Shown piece after piece: positions 1 through 8,051 of a DNA stretch of 13,563 bases. The notes under the pieces were generated by a model. The model worked only from the letters and a program-made list of their open reading frames with translations, searched no databases and was not told where the DNA came from. Origin of the DNA: Desulfobacterales bacterium (GTDB taxonomy: Bacteria > Desulfobacterota > Desulfobacteria > Desulfobacterales > C00003106); the NCBI GenBank assembly GCA_030613165.1, contig JAUWMN010000011.1, forward strand, positions 1 through 13,563, written 5' to 3'. The first letter of the stretch is position 1. Each line of letters opens with the position of its first letter. A program made the translations under genes and the position numbers.

Positions 1-60
1 TCCAAAGGTTTCCACCAACTTAGGCTTTATCTTGCTCATTACAATTTCCACTGCGGTCAT
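1..60 (-). CDS. Start of an unidentified gene directly downstream of mvhA (cut by window edge)
   Basis: Only the first 20 codons are visible, beginning MTAVEIVMSKIKPK and running off the left edge. The ATG at 60-58 lies one base after the mvhA stop codon (64-62). A good ribosome binding site (AGGAGG, minus strand, about 66-71) sits inside the end of mvhA. This tight spacing indicates the same operon and translational coupling, so the product probably serves the same hydrogenase, for example as an electron-transfer partner or maturation factor. The visible residues are too few to assign a family, and I do not recognise it. Confidence 0.55.
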   Translation of the reverse strand, partial: MTAVEIVMSKIKPKLVETFG

Positions 61-61
61 T

Positions 62-1477
62 TTATATCCTCCTGTCCAGCAGGGTTCCGTCAGCACCCAG
101 CAAACTGATCTCCAAAGGCATCTGGCCGATGGCATGGGTGGCACAGGAAAGGCAGGGGTCATAACAACGAATAGCCATCTCTACACGATTCAAAATCCCC
201 TCTTTGATCTTTTCACCCTTAATGAATTCCTTGGCAACCTCGTTGACAGACATATTCATAGCAGGATTGTTTTGAACAGTGGCAACAATAAGGTTCGCCC
301 GTGTAATTTTGCCGACATCATCTACCCAGTAATGGTGAATCAAGGTCCCCCGGGGCGCCTCGATACAACCGATTCCTTCGCCGGCCCGTCGTTGTACTTG
401 AACTCTTACGTCACGAGAGACGATCTCGTCATCTTCAAGCAATTCCTTCGCCCTCTCTGCGGCATAGAGAAGCTCGATCAATCGGGCGAGATGAAAATAA
501 AGAGTTGCTTGAACAGGCTTACCATTCCCCGCTTGCTTAAATTCCTTCAGTTCCGCGTTTGCCAATGGAGTAGAGATGCTGTCGGCTACATTTAGCCTGG
601 CCAGCGGCGCCACCCGGTATATCCCTTTAGGCCATCCATCCTTCTTGTAAAAGGGGAATTTTAGGTATGACCACTCCTCGACATGCTCTCCGATGTGGTC
701 AAGGTAGTCCTTTGGATCAAATTCGGTTAGTGCGTTGCCGTCTTCGTCGATGAGTCTAAGTTCCCCGTCATAAAGCTCCAAATTACCATCTTTTACTAAA
801 CCCATATGTTTGGTTTGTATGGTAGCAAATGTAGGCACTATATCGGCATATTTCTCAAAGACGCTCTTGCCTACTGATATGGCTACGTTGGCGAGTTCTA
901 TGGCCTCATCTATCTCTTTCAGCAGTATAAACCTGTGTTCATGCGAAAGGGGTTTACTCATCCCTCCTGGTATGGCTGTCACCGGATGGATGGCTCTGCC
1001 TCCTACCAGATCGACTATTGTTTGTCCGATCTTACGTAACTTGATAGCCTTTTTCCCCAGTTCCGGATCAGCTTCGATTAATCCAACAATATTTCGTTTT
1101 GCCGGATCAGCATCAGGTCCTAACACAAAGTCAGGGGCGGCAAGGAAAAAGAAATGAAGCGCGTGAGAATGGATCGTTTGACCCATATGCATCAGCTCAC
1201 GGAGCTTCTTTGCAGCCGGCGGGATGTCAACGCCGAGAAGGTCATCGCAGGCTTTGGCTGAGGCTAAGTGGTGACTTACAGGGCATATTCCGCAAGCGCG
1301 CTCGGTAATTACCGGCATCTCCCAGAACATTCTCCCTTCACAGAACTTTTCAAATCCCCGAAACTCAACAACGTGGAACCGAGATTCAGCTACGTTTCCA
1401 TCATCATCCAAATGGATAGTTACCTTGCCATGCCCCTCGATCCTGGTTATCGGCTCAATGGTAATCTTTTTGCCCAT
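62..1477 (-). CDS. mvhA: [NiFe] hydrogenase large (catalytic) subunit, MvhA-like, group 3c type
   Basis: A 471-residue large subunit, full length for the family. It carries the Ni-Fe active site that splits or makes H2. The N-terminal signature [11 protein letters not shown] (8-18) is followed by the first ligand pair in [11 protein letters not shown] (C62, C65). The second pair is near the C-terminus in DPCLSCATH (C442, C445, H448). The 23 residues after H448, starting AIGQMPL, match the peptide removed by a maturation protease once nickel is inserted. All four metal ligands are cysteine codons, so there is no selenocysteine. No signal peptide is seen, so the protein is cytoplasmic. It lies one base downstream of mvhG, in an operon with the HdrA-like/MvhD fusion. 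That neighbourhood supports the F420-non-reducing, heterodisulfide-reductase-linked group 3c assignment rather than the F420-reducing (Frh) one. Confidence 0.93.
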   Translation of the reverse strand: MGKKITIEPITRIEGHGKVTIHLDDDGNVAESRFHVVEFRGFEKFCEGRMFWEMPVITERACGICPVSHHLASAKACDDLLGVDIPPAAKKLRELMHMGQTIHSHALHFFFLAAPDFVLGPDADPAKRNIVGLIEADPELGKKAIKLRKIGQTIVDLVGGRAIHPVTAIPGGMSKPLSHEHRFILLKEIDEAIELANVAISVGKSVFEKYADIVPTFATIQTKHMGLVKDGNLELYDGELRLIDEDGNALTEFDPKDYLDHIGEHVEEWSYLKFPFYKKDGWPKGIYRVAPLARLNVADSISTPLANAELKEFKQAGNGKPVQATLYFHLARLIELLYAAERAKELLEDDEIVSRDVRVQVQRRAGEGIGCIEAPRGTLIHHYWVDDVGKITRANLIVATVQNNPAMNMSVNEVAKEFIKGEKIKEGILNRVEMAIRCYDPCLSCATHAIGQMPLEISLLGADGTLLDRRI

Positions 1478-1478
1478 C

Positions 1479-2384
1479 TTAATCTACCTCCTTTTTGCCG
1501 GCCAAGTGTGGATACAAGGAGACTGGTACGGAAAACCGGTAGCCTAACCCGACAATATCATCCATAAACATCAACCCCCCTGCAGGTAAGAGTGAGGCAA
1601 GGGCGTTAACCAACTTTGCCCCCTGTTCCAATGCCCCTGGCGTTGGTCCCATACACCCTCGACAGGGCATATTACCCTTCAAGCACCTGGCATCGCATCC
1701 CTCGCGTGTTGCCAGTCCAGCACAGGCCACACCCTGCTCTAAGAAGCACCTGTCAGGATCTATGTGCTCCAGCTCGCAGACCGGCGAAACCGAATCGGTC
1801 AAAAATTCTAATTTCGGTATAATCATATCCTTATGATGTCGGGGACATTCCTCGCAGAGGTTTCGAGAGGGCAAGGTCGGCTCCCTTCCTTCTATCAGGG
1901 CGACCAGTGTATCCTTTATCATTGATGGGAGCGGTGGACAGCCAGGGATCATATAGTCGACCTTGACTACTTGATCCAGGGGTTTGACATAGTCCTCCAG
2001 TTTCGGGATTTCCGGATGGCCGGGGATCTTTCCATCAACGGTACTTTCGGTTTCAACATAGGCGCGAGCCAACACATCCTTATTAGTAAAGAGATTCCTG
2101 AGGCCGGGTATACCGCCAAAACAGGCACACGAACCAAAAGCAATAAGAATATCACTCTGCTCTCTGAATTTTTTTAAGACCTTTACATTATCCTCGTTGG
2201 CGACTGCACCTTCTACAAGGGCAACCGTTACCTTGGGTGGTTCTTTTAAATCGATCAGCGGCGGGCAAGTCTTCAAGTCAATAAGTTCGAGTACATCCAG
2301 AAGACATTCATGCAAATCCAAAAACGAGATATGACAACCTGAACAACTCTGAAGCCATGTAGTAGCAACTGACACTTTAGCCAT
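1479..2384 (-). CDS. mvhG: [NiFe] hydrogenase small subunit, MvhG-like
   Basis: A 301-residue small subunit that relays electrons from the Ni-Fe site through iron-sulfur clusters. The proximal cluster ligands are visible: SCSGCH (C14, C17), FGSCACFGG (C86/C88) and PGCPP (C149). The C-terminal half is cysteine rich (CEEC at 177-180, then C213, C221, C230, C234, C241, C244), fitting additional [4Fe-4S] clusters. There is no Tat signal or membrane anchor, so the subunit is cytoplasmic, unlike HyaA in the same window. Its ATG overlaps the stop of the upstream fusion gene by one base (TAATG), and its own stop is one base before mvhA, so all three are co-translated. A Shine-Dalgarno (AGGAGGTG) sits inside the upstream gene's end. 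The length suits the Mvh/Vhu small subunit family. Confidence 0.92.
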   Translation of the reverse strand: MAKVSVATTWLQSCSGCHISFLDLHECLLDVLELIDLKTCPPLIDLKEPPKVTVALVEGAVANEDNVKVLKKFREQSDILIAFGSCACFGGIPGLRNLFTNKDVLARAYVETESTVDGKIPGHPEIPKLEDYVKPLDQVVKVDYMIPGCPPLPSMIKDTLVALIEGREPTLPSRNLCEECPRHHKDMIIPKLEFLTDSVSPVCELEHIDPDRCFLEQGVACAGLATREGCDARCLKGNMPCRGCMGPTPGALEQGAKLVNALASLLPAGGLMFMDDIVGLGYRFSVPVSLYPHLAGKKEVD

Positions 2385-3976
2385 TACACCTCACCTCCTA
2401 TCTTCTTTAGATCTTCCACAAACTGATTAACCTCCTGGGCAAAAAGTTTCCCTTCGTGGGGCGAAATGTCAAGGAAACGGACCCGTTCACTATCAAGCCC
2501 TCTCGAACGGATTACATCTCGAAAGAGGTTCACCCGCCTGTCCATGTAAGTAGGCCCCACAATGTTGTGGCAATGCCCCTCGCGACATCTGCCCAACAAG
2601 ATGCCGTCAAATCCAAACTTAAATGCCTCTAAGATGTATTGGGTATCAACCCTGCCTGCGCATTCAATACCGAGGGGGAGGACAGATGCCGGATAGGAAA
2701 ATCCGAGGGTTCCTGCCCTGTCGGCCGCAGGATAAGCACAACCATCGCAAAGGAATGCTAGGACCTTTGCCGAACCAAGCGGAGGACACTTTGAGTAGAT
2801 CTCAACCGCATTAATTAAATAGTCGTTCGGATAGGTGACCAGATCGCGGGCGCCAGTGGGACAGGCAGCCACACAATTTCCACACCCCTTACATCTGCGA
2901 GGATCGATCACTGATACCCTTTTGAACATATCGAGGGTGCACGCGCTATAGGCACAGGTCTTAACACATGTGGAACAGGCGCCGCAGATCTGCTCATCAA
3001 CTTCCGAGACCGTTACAGGATGTAAAATCTCATTTTTTTCAAGGAGAGTAGTAATGGCAACAACTGCCGATGTCGCTCCCTGCATGACGTTTTTAAGGTC
3101 TGTCTTCCCTTCATGCCTGGGAATCAAGCATATCCCGTCGTCTGTGGTGTTTACGGACATGGTATGTGGGTTTCGAGACTTAAAATAACCTTTGGCGTCG
3201 ACGTCGATATGGAGTAAGGGATGTAGCGCTGTTGTCCATTTTAGGTCATCACCCGTGGCGAGAATTATCCCTCCTACAGTGATACTCTCTTCCTCATCCC
3301 CTCTTTGGAGGATCACCGTATAATCCCCGCACCAACCTGAAAGGTCAGCAACATCAGTGTCAAAATAGATGCGGGCATCCGGGCTTGTTTGGATAGACGC
3401 CAGGGCGGGTTGGATATCTGCCATCCATTCAGCAGCAGTCCTCAACTCACTGTGATTGTCAATAAGTGTAACCTTATAGCCCTTATTAATAAGGTGATAG
3501 GCGGCAATTATTCCGCCTGCGGTCGTTCCAATCACCAAAACCGAACGGTGAGGCGATATCGATATCATCTCCAGAGGGTGAGATACCTTTATTTTTTCTA
3601 AGGCCACATCGACCATAGCCTTTGCCTTTTTAGTTGCCTTGCTCATCTCTTCTTTGTGTGGAAGGGCACACTGTTCTTTAAGGTTGGCATGGCTTATTAA
3701 GTTTGGGTTGATACCCATCTCTACCAGCCGGTTAATAAGTAAATCTCCACCCAGGGTGTTGATGAAATATTTTGGTGAGCAGGCAGCCAAAACAACCCCC
3801 TCCAATGAATTTACCCTGACCTGATTTACAATATCCTCCACAGCATCCGGACGGTGGAGGTTATCGTAGACCCCCACCGCGGCCAGGTCCGTGTATTCTT
3901 TTGCTAAGGACTCAACATCGACCGATTCAAAGTCAATACATTCAGCCCGGCAGAAAAACAAACCGACTTTCTTCAT
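2384..3976 (-). CDS. mvhD: HdrA-like flavoprotein fused to an MvhD electron-transfer domain
   Basis: A 530-residue protein. I chose the ATG at 3976, not the upstream ATG at 3991, because AAGGGGGGT sits just before it and the protein then starts MKKVGLFFC as HdrA-type proteins do. Residues 1-140 resemble the HdrA N-terminal region (AACSPKY at 64-70). Residues 145-320 form a Rossmann nucleotide-binding fold ([10 protein letters not shown], then IILATG near 237-242). Two [4Fe-4S] ferredoxin motifs follow (C331, C334, C337, C341; C362, C365, C368, C372). From about 405 to the end is a complete MvhD domain (C410, C413, C439, C464, C469). Full HdrA is roughly 650 residues and carries an extra cysteine-rich stretch after the Rossmann glycines. 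That stretch is missing here, and the N-terminal CxCG motif is also degenerate. It probably docks MvhAG to an electron acceptor. Whether it can still bifurcate electrons is doubtful. Confidence 0.85.
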   Translation of the reverse strand: MKKVGLFFCRAECIDFESVDVESLAKEYTDLAAVGVYDNLHRPDAVEDIVNQVRVNSLEGVVLAACSPKYFINTLGGDLLINRLVEMGINPNLISHANLKEQCALPHKEEMSKATKKAKAMVDVALEKIKVSHPLEMISISPHRSVLVIGTTAGGIIAAYHLINKGYKVTLIDNHSELRTAAEWMADIQPALASIQTSPDARIYFDTDVADLSGWCGDYTVILQRGDEEESITVGGIILATGDDLKWTTALHPLLHIDVDAKGYFKSRNPHTMSVNTTDDGICLIPRHEGKTDLKNVMQGATSAVVAITTLLEKNEILHPVTVSEVDEQICGACSTCVKTCAYSACTLDMFKRVSVIDPRRCKGCGNCVAACPTGARDLVTYPNDYLINAVEIYSKCPPLGSAKVLAFLCDGCAYPAADRAGTLGFSYPASVLPLGIECAGRVDTQYILEAFKFGFDGILLGRCREGHCHNIVGPTYMDRRVNLFRDVIRSRGLDSERVRFLDISPHEGKLFAQEVNQFVEDLKKIGGEV

Positions 3977-3997
3977 ATTACCCCCCTTCAATGGCTT

Positions 3998-4132
3998 TCA
4001 CTGTTGTTTCTTGACCTCTTCCTCAATCCAGTCACTCCCTGGCTTACCTGGTGAAAATCCCCGCAAAAGACTTTTTACGAAACCATCAATAATAGATCGC
4101 CAAACTGCGTACCCATTATGGTGTATGTTTCC
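3998..4132 (-). pseudogene. Possible 3' remnant of an unidentified gene upstream of the mvhD fusion
   Basis: A 44-codon minus-strand frame with no good start ends in the hydrophilic tail GSDWIEEEVKKQQ followed by TGA. That stop lies only 21 bases before the ATG of the fusion gene, which is typical operon spacing. Upstream, the frame runs through a dispersed repeat terminus (4069-4090) and then meets a TGA. This looks like the end of a former first gene of the operon whose body was lost or displaced when the repeat arrived. Chance is an equally possible explanation for such a short frame. Confidence 0.22.
4069..4090 (-). repeat. Solo terminus of the GTAAAAAGTC palindromic repeat
   Basis: On the minus strand this reads ATTGATG, three variable bases, then TCGTAAAAAGTC. 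The same pattern forms both ends of the complete element at 4748-4915. No partner arm is visible on either side here, so it is a single end or a decayed copy. Confidence 0.6.
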
Positions 4133-4378
4133 TCAGCACCTACCATCCAAGGATAAAGAGCGGTTGTAAGCCGTCGCCTTCATCCACTGGTAGACATGTC
4201 CGTGAGAAAGAGGAATAAAATGTTAAGCGGATACACTTTTTGGTTTTACAAAAAAGTTTTATATGAGGTCTAAAATTATATAAGATTTGCTCTTAAGTTC
4301 TTAAGATAACCGTCTTTGGTTTTAGGGTAGATTATGTTTTTATTACATAAATAAACATTGGGAAAGGAAGAGTCTACT

Positions 4379-4419
4379 GACAACCTATTTTTTAAAAAAA
4401 TCTGTAAAATAGGGTTGTC
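4379..4419. promoter_or_regulatory. Large inverted repeat upstream of hypC (operator or hairpin)
   Basis: The left arm GACAACCTATTTT and the right arm AAAATAGGGTTGTC are complementary apart from one extra C in the right arm. The spacer is about 14 bases and AT rich. The element lies about 95 bases upstream of hypC, in the divergent region shared with the mvh operon. Its position fits an operator for a dimeric regulator or a regulatory hairpin. It lacks the GC-rich stem followed by T residues of an ordinary terminator. Confidence 0.45.
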
Positions 4420-4441
4420 TAGCGCACATTTATGTTATAAA
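4415..4441 (+). promoter_or_regulatory. Weak candidate promoter for hypC
   Basis: TTGTCT (4415-4420) and TATAAA (4436-4441) resemble sigma-70 -35 and -10 boxes, but the spacing of 15 bases is short. The -35 candidate overlaps the right arm of the inverted repeat, which would allow repression by occlusion. In DNA this AT rich, similar matches arise by chance. Confidence 0.22.
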
Positions 4442-4514
4442 TTATATTATAAGTACATTAAATAAAATTCGTCAAGGGTCAAAATACAAAATTTAGAATT
4501 TAGAGGAAAATATA

Positions 4515-4733
4515 ATGTGTCTTGCCATACCTGCAAAAGTAACAAAAATCGATGGGGCTATGGCCACAATCGATGTTGGCGGCGTGAAACGTTCCGCGTC
4601 TCTCATGCTTCTCACTGACGTGGCTGTGGGAGATTACGTAATCGTTCATGCAGGATTTGCCCTACACAAAGTAGATCCCGAAGAAGCGCAAGAATCTCTT
4701 AAGCTACTTCGGGAATTGGCAGCAGCGCAATGA
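4515..4733 (+). CDS. hypC: Hydrogenase maturation chaperone HypC
   Basis: A 72-residue protein of the HypC/HupF family with the family's exact N-terminus, MCLAIPAKV. Cys2, exposed after removal of the initiator methionine, together with H51 in the HAGFALHKVD segment, is the known site for carrying the Fe(CN)2CO unit between HypD and the hydrogenase large subunit precursor. It is the first gene of the plus-strand hyp cluster. GAGG about nine bases upstream serves as ribosome binding site. The length is normal and nothing is damaged. The usual HypC-HypD pairing is interrupted, with hypB, hypF and two repeat elements lying between them. Confidence 0.95.
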   Translation: MCLAIPAKVTKIDGAMATIDVGGVKRSASLMLLTDVAVGDYVIVHAGFALHKVDPEEAQESLKLLRELAAAQ

Positions 4734-4747
4734 ATTGAAGATTGACT

Positions 4748-4915
4748 ATTGATGGCGTCGTAAAAAGTCCAAGCTACTGCGTTGTAGTAGTTTTTCAGGC
4801 ACTCGACATACCATATGTATGCCTTCATACCTGAAAAACTACTACGCCTTGTATATTGACCTTTTTTACTTAGCCATCCTTTATCAAACTCAAGACTTTT
4901 TACGAATTCATCAAT
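4748..4915. repeat. Palindromic repeat element (about 168 bp) between hypC and hypB
   Basis: The outer arms are inverted copies of ATTGATG-nnn-TCGTAAAAAGTC (4748-4769 and 4894-4915), also found alone at 4069-4090. Inside lies a second, perfect 16-base inverted repeat starting GTAGTAGTTTTTCAGG (4784-4799) and closing at 4830-4845. A short CATAC/GTATG palindrome occupies its loop. The nested structure and lack of any coding sequence fit a MITE or REP-like mobile element that could fold into a long hairpin in RNA. It separates hypC from hypB by 213 bases without breaking either gene. Confidence 0.75.
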
Positions 4916-4931
4916 ATTCAATATTCAAATT

Positions 4932-4940
4932 AAAGGAGGT
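4932..4940 (+). promoter_or_regulatory. Ribosome binding site that fixes the hypB TTG start
   Basis: AAAGGAGGT is a near-perfect anti-16S match. It ends six bases before TTG at 4947, and no ATG or GTG is available at that position. It decides the unusual start codon of hypB. Confidence 0.8.
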
Positions 4941-4946
4941 TTCACA

Positions 4947-5594
4947 TTGAAGATACCCGTTGTACGTAATATTCTTGAGGCTAATGATCGTATCGCGAAT
5001 GAACACAAGGAGTTATTTCGGAAAAACAACCTGCTGGTCCTGAATCTTATGAGTTCTCCCGGAGCTGGAAAGACCACCTTGCTTGAAAATACTATTGAGC
5101 ATCTGAAAAATAATATGCGCATAGGAGTCATCGAAGGAGATATTCAGACATCGGCTGATGCCGAACGAATCATCAATGCGGGGGCCTCCGCCGTACAAAT
5201 CAATACAGACGGTGCATGTCACCTGGACGGAAACATGATAAAGGCCGCCCTTGACTCTATCAACATAGAAGAAACAGATCTCCTCTTTATCGAAAATGTG
5301 GGAAATCTGGTCTGCCCCGCAGAATTTGATCTGGGGGAAGACTTTAAGGTAATGATACTAAGCGTCACCGAAGGGGACGACAAGCCGGAAAAATATCCAT
5401 TGATGTTTCACGAGGCGTCGGTACTCCTGGTCAACAAGACCGACCTCCTCCCCTATGTGAATTGTAGCATGGACAAAATCCGGCAGGCGGTCTTAAAGAT
5501 TAACCCCAAAATTAAGATCTTTGAAATTTCATGTCAGACAAAAGAGGGGCTTGATAACTGGTTCCAATGGATTTTAGAGCATATTAAAAAATAA
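4947..5594 (+). CDS. hypB: Hydrogenase nickel incorporation GTPase HypB
   Basis: A 215-residue SIMIBI-class GTPase that, with HypA, loads nickel into the large subunit precursor. It starts at TTG, supported by AAAGGAGGT six bases upstream. The P-loop SSPGAGKTT (36-44), the VIEGDIQT switch region (61-68, D65) and the base-recognition motif NKTD (163-166) are all present. The metal-binding residues at the dimer interface are C91-H92 (GACHLD) and C123 (LVCPAEFD). The long histidine-rich N-terminus and the CxxCGC metal motif seen in some HypB proteins are absent, so this one is unlikely to store nickel. The stop overlaps the hypF start (TAATG), showing coupling. No hypA is visible in the window. 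Confidence 0.95.
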   Translation: MKIPVVRNILEANDRIANEHKELFRKNNLLVLNLMSSPGAGKTTLLENTIEHLKNNMRIGVIEGDIQTSADAERIINAGASAVQINTDGACHLDGNMIKAALDSINIEETDLLFIENVGNLVCPAEFDLGEDFKVMILSVTEGDDKPEKYPLMFHEASVLLVNKTDLLPYVNCSMDKIRQAVLKINPKIKIFEISCQTKEGLDNWFQWILEHIKK

Positions 5595-7903
5595 TGAAAT
5601 GCCATGTAGGCCCGGAAAAAATTACGGTTGGGACAAAACTGGCGATCAATGGTATCGTGCAGGGAGTTGGGTTTCGCCCTTTTGTCTTTCAACGGGCACA
5701 GCATTACGGACTTAAGGGAAATGTTGCCAATACCTCTTCCGGGGTAATTATTCATATTGAGGGGAGCGAAGAAAAGATTCAGGCGTTTATCCAAGGCCTT
5801 ACTGAAGAAGGCCCGCCTCTTGCCCTCATAACAAAGATTGCAACGTCTTATGAACCGGTCAGGAATTATAAGGAATTTACCATCCAGGCGAGCAAAGAGG
5901 CGTCGTCGCGATCAACCCTGATTTCCCCGGACATGGCTATATGCGATGATTGTCTCCGGGAGTTGTTTGATCCTGAAGACCGACGTTGCCAATATCCTTT
6001 CATCAACTGCACCAACTGCGGCCCCCGTTATACCATCATAGACGATATCCCTTATGACCGTCCGAAGACCTCCATGAAACATTTTAAAATGTGTCTGGAA
6101 TGTCAGAAAGAATACGATGATCCGGCAGATCGCAGATTTCATGCCCAGCCGAACGCCTGCAAGATATGTGGCCCGAATGTCTCTCTTTATGACAATCGGC
6201 GCACACGGATTCTGGCCGGAGACTCTATCAAAAAAACAGCCGAGCTTCTCAAGCAGGGGTATATTGTTGCGATAAAAGGTTTGGGGGGATTTCACCTGGC
6301 AGCGGATGCTGAAAACAATGACGCGGTCATCCGGCTGCGGCAGAGGAAACACAGGGAAGAGAAACCGTTCGCCCTGATGTCTTACGACCTTGATAGGGTT
6401 CGTAGATATGCCCATGTCGAACCGGATGAAGAGGTTCTGCTAACCTCGCCCCAGCGCCCCGTCGTGCTCCTGAAAAAAAGGGATCCTAACCCGCTTCCCC
6501 ATGAAATATCGCCGCGCAACAAGAACTTCGGGGCAATGCTCCCATACACACCGCTTCACTATCTACTTTTGCATTATGATTTCACAGCGCTGGTTATGAC
6601 AAGTGGAAACATAAGTGAAGAACCTATCTCCATTGATAACGATGAAGCCTTTGAACGTCTTGGCGCTATTGCCGATTACTTCCTTGTCCATAATCGGGAC
6701 ATCTATCTGCGCAGCGATGACTCCATCGTCAGAAGTGTGGACGAAGCCACCCGAATTATCCGCCGCTCAAGGGGCTACATCCCCACCCCTGTTTTCCTTA
6801 AAGAAGAGATTCCGCAGGTACTTGCCTGCGGCGCTGAGCTGAAAAATACCGTCTGTCTGACCAAGGGAGAAAATGCTTTCCTTAGCCAGCACATAGGGGA
6901 TCTGGAAAATCTTGAGACCTATCGATTTCTTGAGCTGACTGTGCGGCATATGAGTCGTATCCTTGACATCGATCCCCAAATCGTGGCCTATGACCTTCAT
7001 CCCGACTATCTCAGCACCCGCTATGCCCAGGAACAAAAAGGGATAAAAAAGGTCGCCGTACAGCATCATCATGCTCACATTGTAAGCTGTATGGCGGAAA
7101 ACAGATTAGACGGCCCGGTCATTGGACTCTCTTTTGATGGAACAGGCTATGGAACAGATGGTCGTATCTGGGGGGGAGAGGTGTTGATCGTCGAGGCGCA
7201 TCGATTCACGCGCGCGGCCCACCTTGCCTATCTCCCAATGCCGGGCGGCGCGGCAGCGATTAAAGAACCGTGGCGAATGGCCGTAAGTTATCTTTTCAAT
7301 ACCTTTGGCAAAGCATTCCAGGACTTAGACCTCCCCCTCTTTCAAGGGCTTGAAAAGGACAAGACCAGAGTTATTATAGACATGATCTCCAAACAGGTCA
7401 ACTCACCTCAAACCTCCAGTCTCGGTCGCCTTTTTGACGGAGTCGCAGCGATCCTCGGTATCAGAAAGAGGGTGGCTTACGAAGGACAGGCCGCCATGGA
7501 ACTGGAGATGGCAATACTCGAAGAGACAGAGGAATCTTATGACTATGAATGGGAACGGGAAAAGGACTCGTACCTGATACCGGTTCATTCGATTATCCGT
7601 GGCGTGGTAAGAGATGTGGAAAATGGTTCGTTGGTGTCTGATATAAGCGCTAAATTTCACACTACACTGATCCGATTATTTTCCGAACTCTGCGCACTGC
7701 TCCGCAAAGAGACCGGACTCGATCGTGTGGCATTAAGCGGGGGCGTATTTCAAAACGCAACCTTATTGGCCGGCCTGAGAAGATCCCTGGCAAATAAAGG
7801 ATTTCAGGTTTTTACCCATTCTATCGTCCCGACAAATGACGGAGGGATATCATTGGGACAGGCGGTTGCGGCGGCGGCCATCGCCAAGAAGGAACACTCA
7901 TAG
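5594..7903 (+). CDS. hypF: Carbamoyltransferase HypF
   Basis: A 769-residue protein of normal family length that transfers the carbamoyl group from carbamoyl phosphate to the HypE C-terminal cysteine on the way to cyanide. The domains appear in order. An acylphosphatase-like domain contains VQGVGFRPF (R28). Zinc-finger pairs follow at C117/C120, C139/C142, C167/C170 and C189/C192. A YrdC-like domain spans about 205-395 (IKGLGGFHLAADA, RQRKHREEKPFALM). A Kae1-like domain comes last (CGAELKNT, metal-binding HHHAH at 491-495, LSFDGTGYG, ALSGGVFQN). Its ATG overlaps the hypB TAA, and no separate ribosome site is needed. The terminal stop is TAG, relevant to the amber codon in hypD. All key motifs are intact. 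Confidence 0.96.
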   Translation: MKCHVGPEKITVGTKLAINGIVQGVGFRPFVFQRAQHYGLKGNVANTSSGVIIHIEGSEEKIQAFIQGLTEEGPPLALITKIATSYEPVRNYKEFTIQASKEASSRSTLISPDMAICDDCLRELFDPEDRRCQYPFINCTNCGPRYTIIDDIPYDRPKTSMKHFKMCLECQKEYDDPADRRFHAQPNACKICGPNVSLYDNRRTRILAGDSIKKTAELLKQGYIVAIKGLGGFHLAADAENNDAVIRLRQRKHREEKPFALMSYDLDRVRRYAHVEPDEEVLLTSPQRPVVLLKKRDPNPLPHEISPRNKNFGAMLPYTPLHYLLLHYDFTALVMTSGNISEEPISIDNDEAFERLGAIADYFLVHNRDIYLRSDDSIVRSVDEATRIIRRSRGYIPTPVFLKEEIPQVLACGAELKNTVCLTKGENAFLSQHIGDLENLETYRFLELTVRHMSRILDIDPQIVAYDLHPDYLSTRYAQEQKGIKKVAVQHHHAHIVSCMAENRLDGPVIGLSFDGTGYGTDGRIWGGEVLIVEAHRFTRAAHLAYLPMPGGAAAIKEPWRMAVSYLFNTFGKAFQDLDLPLFQGLEKDKTRVIIDMISKQVNSPQTSSLGRLFDGVAAILGIRKRVAYEGQAAMELEMAILEETEESYDYEWEREKDSYLIPVHSIIRGVVRDVENGSLVSDISAKFHTTLIRLFSELCALLRKETGLDRVALSGGVFQNATLLAGLRRSLANKGFQVFTHSIVPTNDGGISLGQAVAAAAIAKKEHS

Positions 7904-7916
7904 AATTCATATAATC

Positions 7917-8034
7917 GTTCAACTCACCGCAAAGACGCAAAGGGCGCAAAGGAAAACATAATGAAGTATGGAATAAAGAGAATTGCCAATTGTATTTAGA
8001 ACGTTGCGTTCTTTATGCTTTGCGATGAACTAAC
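7917..8034. repeat. Imperfect palindromic CGCAAAG repeat element between hypF and hypD
   Basis: The left arm (7917-7952) contains CACCGCAAAGACGCAAAG and a third CGCAAAG unit. The right arm (8002-8034) is its diverged inverse, reading TTGCGTTCTTTATGCTTTGCG. About 50 bases lie between the arms and no gene is present. I recall similar CGCAAAG-rich inverted repeats as dispersed elements in environmental proteobacterial genomes. Here the element occupies most of the 148-base gap between hypF and hypD, including the area just before the hypD ribosome site (AAAAGG, 8035-8040). Confidence 0.6.
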
Positions 8035-8051
8035 AAAAGGAATTAATAACT

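Larger units (their letters stand above)
3977..4514. other. Divergent intergenic region between the mvh operon and hypC
   Basis: About 540 bases with no convincing intact gene. The part next to the mvh operon holds a possible gene tail and a repeat terminus, listed separately. From about 4215 the DNA becomes very AT rich, as expected for divergent promoters. It contains two CTTAAG half-sites two bases apart (about 4292-4305) and a large inverted repeat (4379-4419). On the minus strand another short frame reads YPWMVGAEETYTIMGTQFG before stopping in the repeat. I could not assign it and it has no credible start. Confidence 0.6.

Noticed and set aside
137..155. Sigma-54-like TGGCAC box
   Set aside because: It lies inside the mvhA coding region, lacks a proper second box, and no gene start lies at a suitable distance.
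32..595. 187-codon plus-strand frame at the left end
   Set aside because: It is the antisense shadow of mvhA, whose conserved motifs fix the minus strand as coding.
4646..4921. 91-codon minus-strand frame across the end of hypC and the palindromic element
   Set aside because: It is antisense to hypC and made largely of repeat sequence, with no family resemblance.
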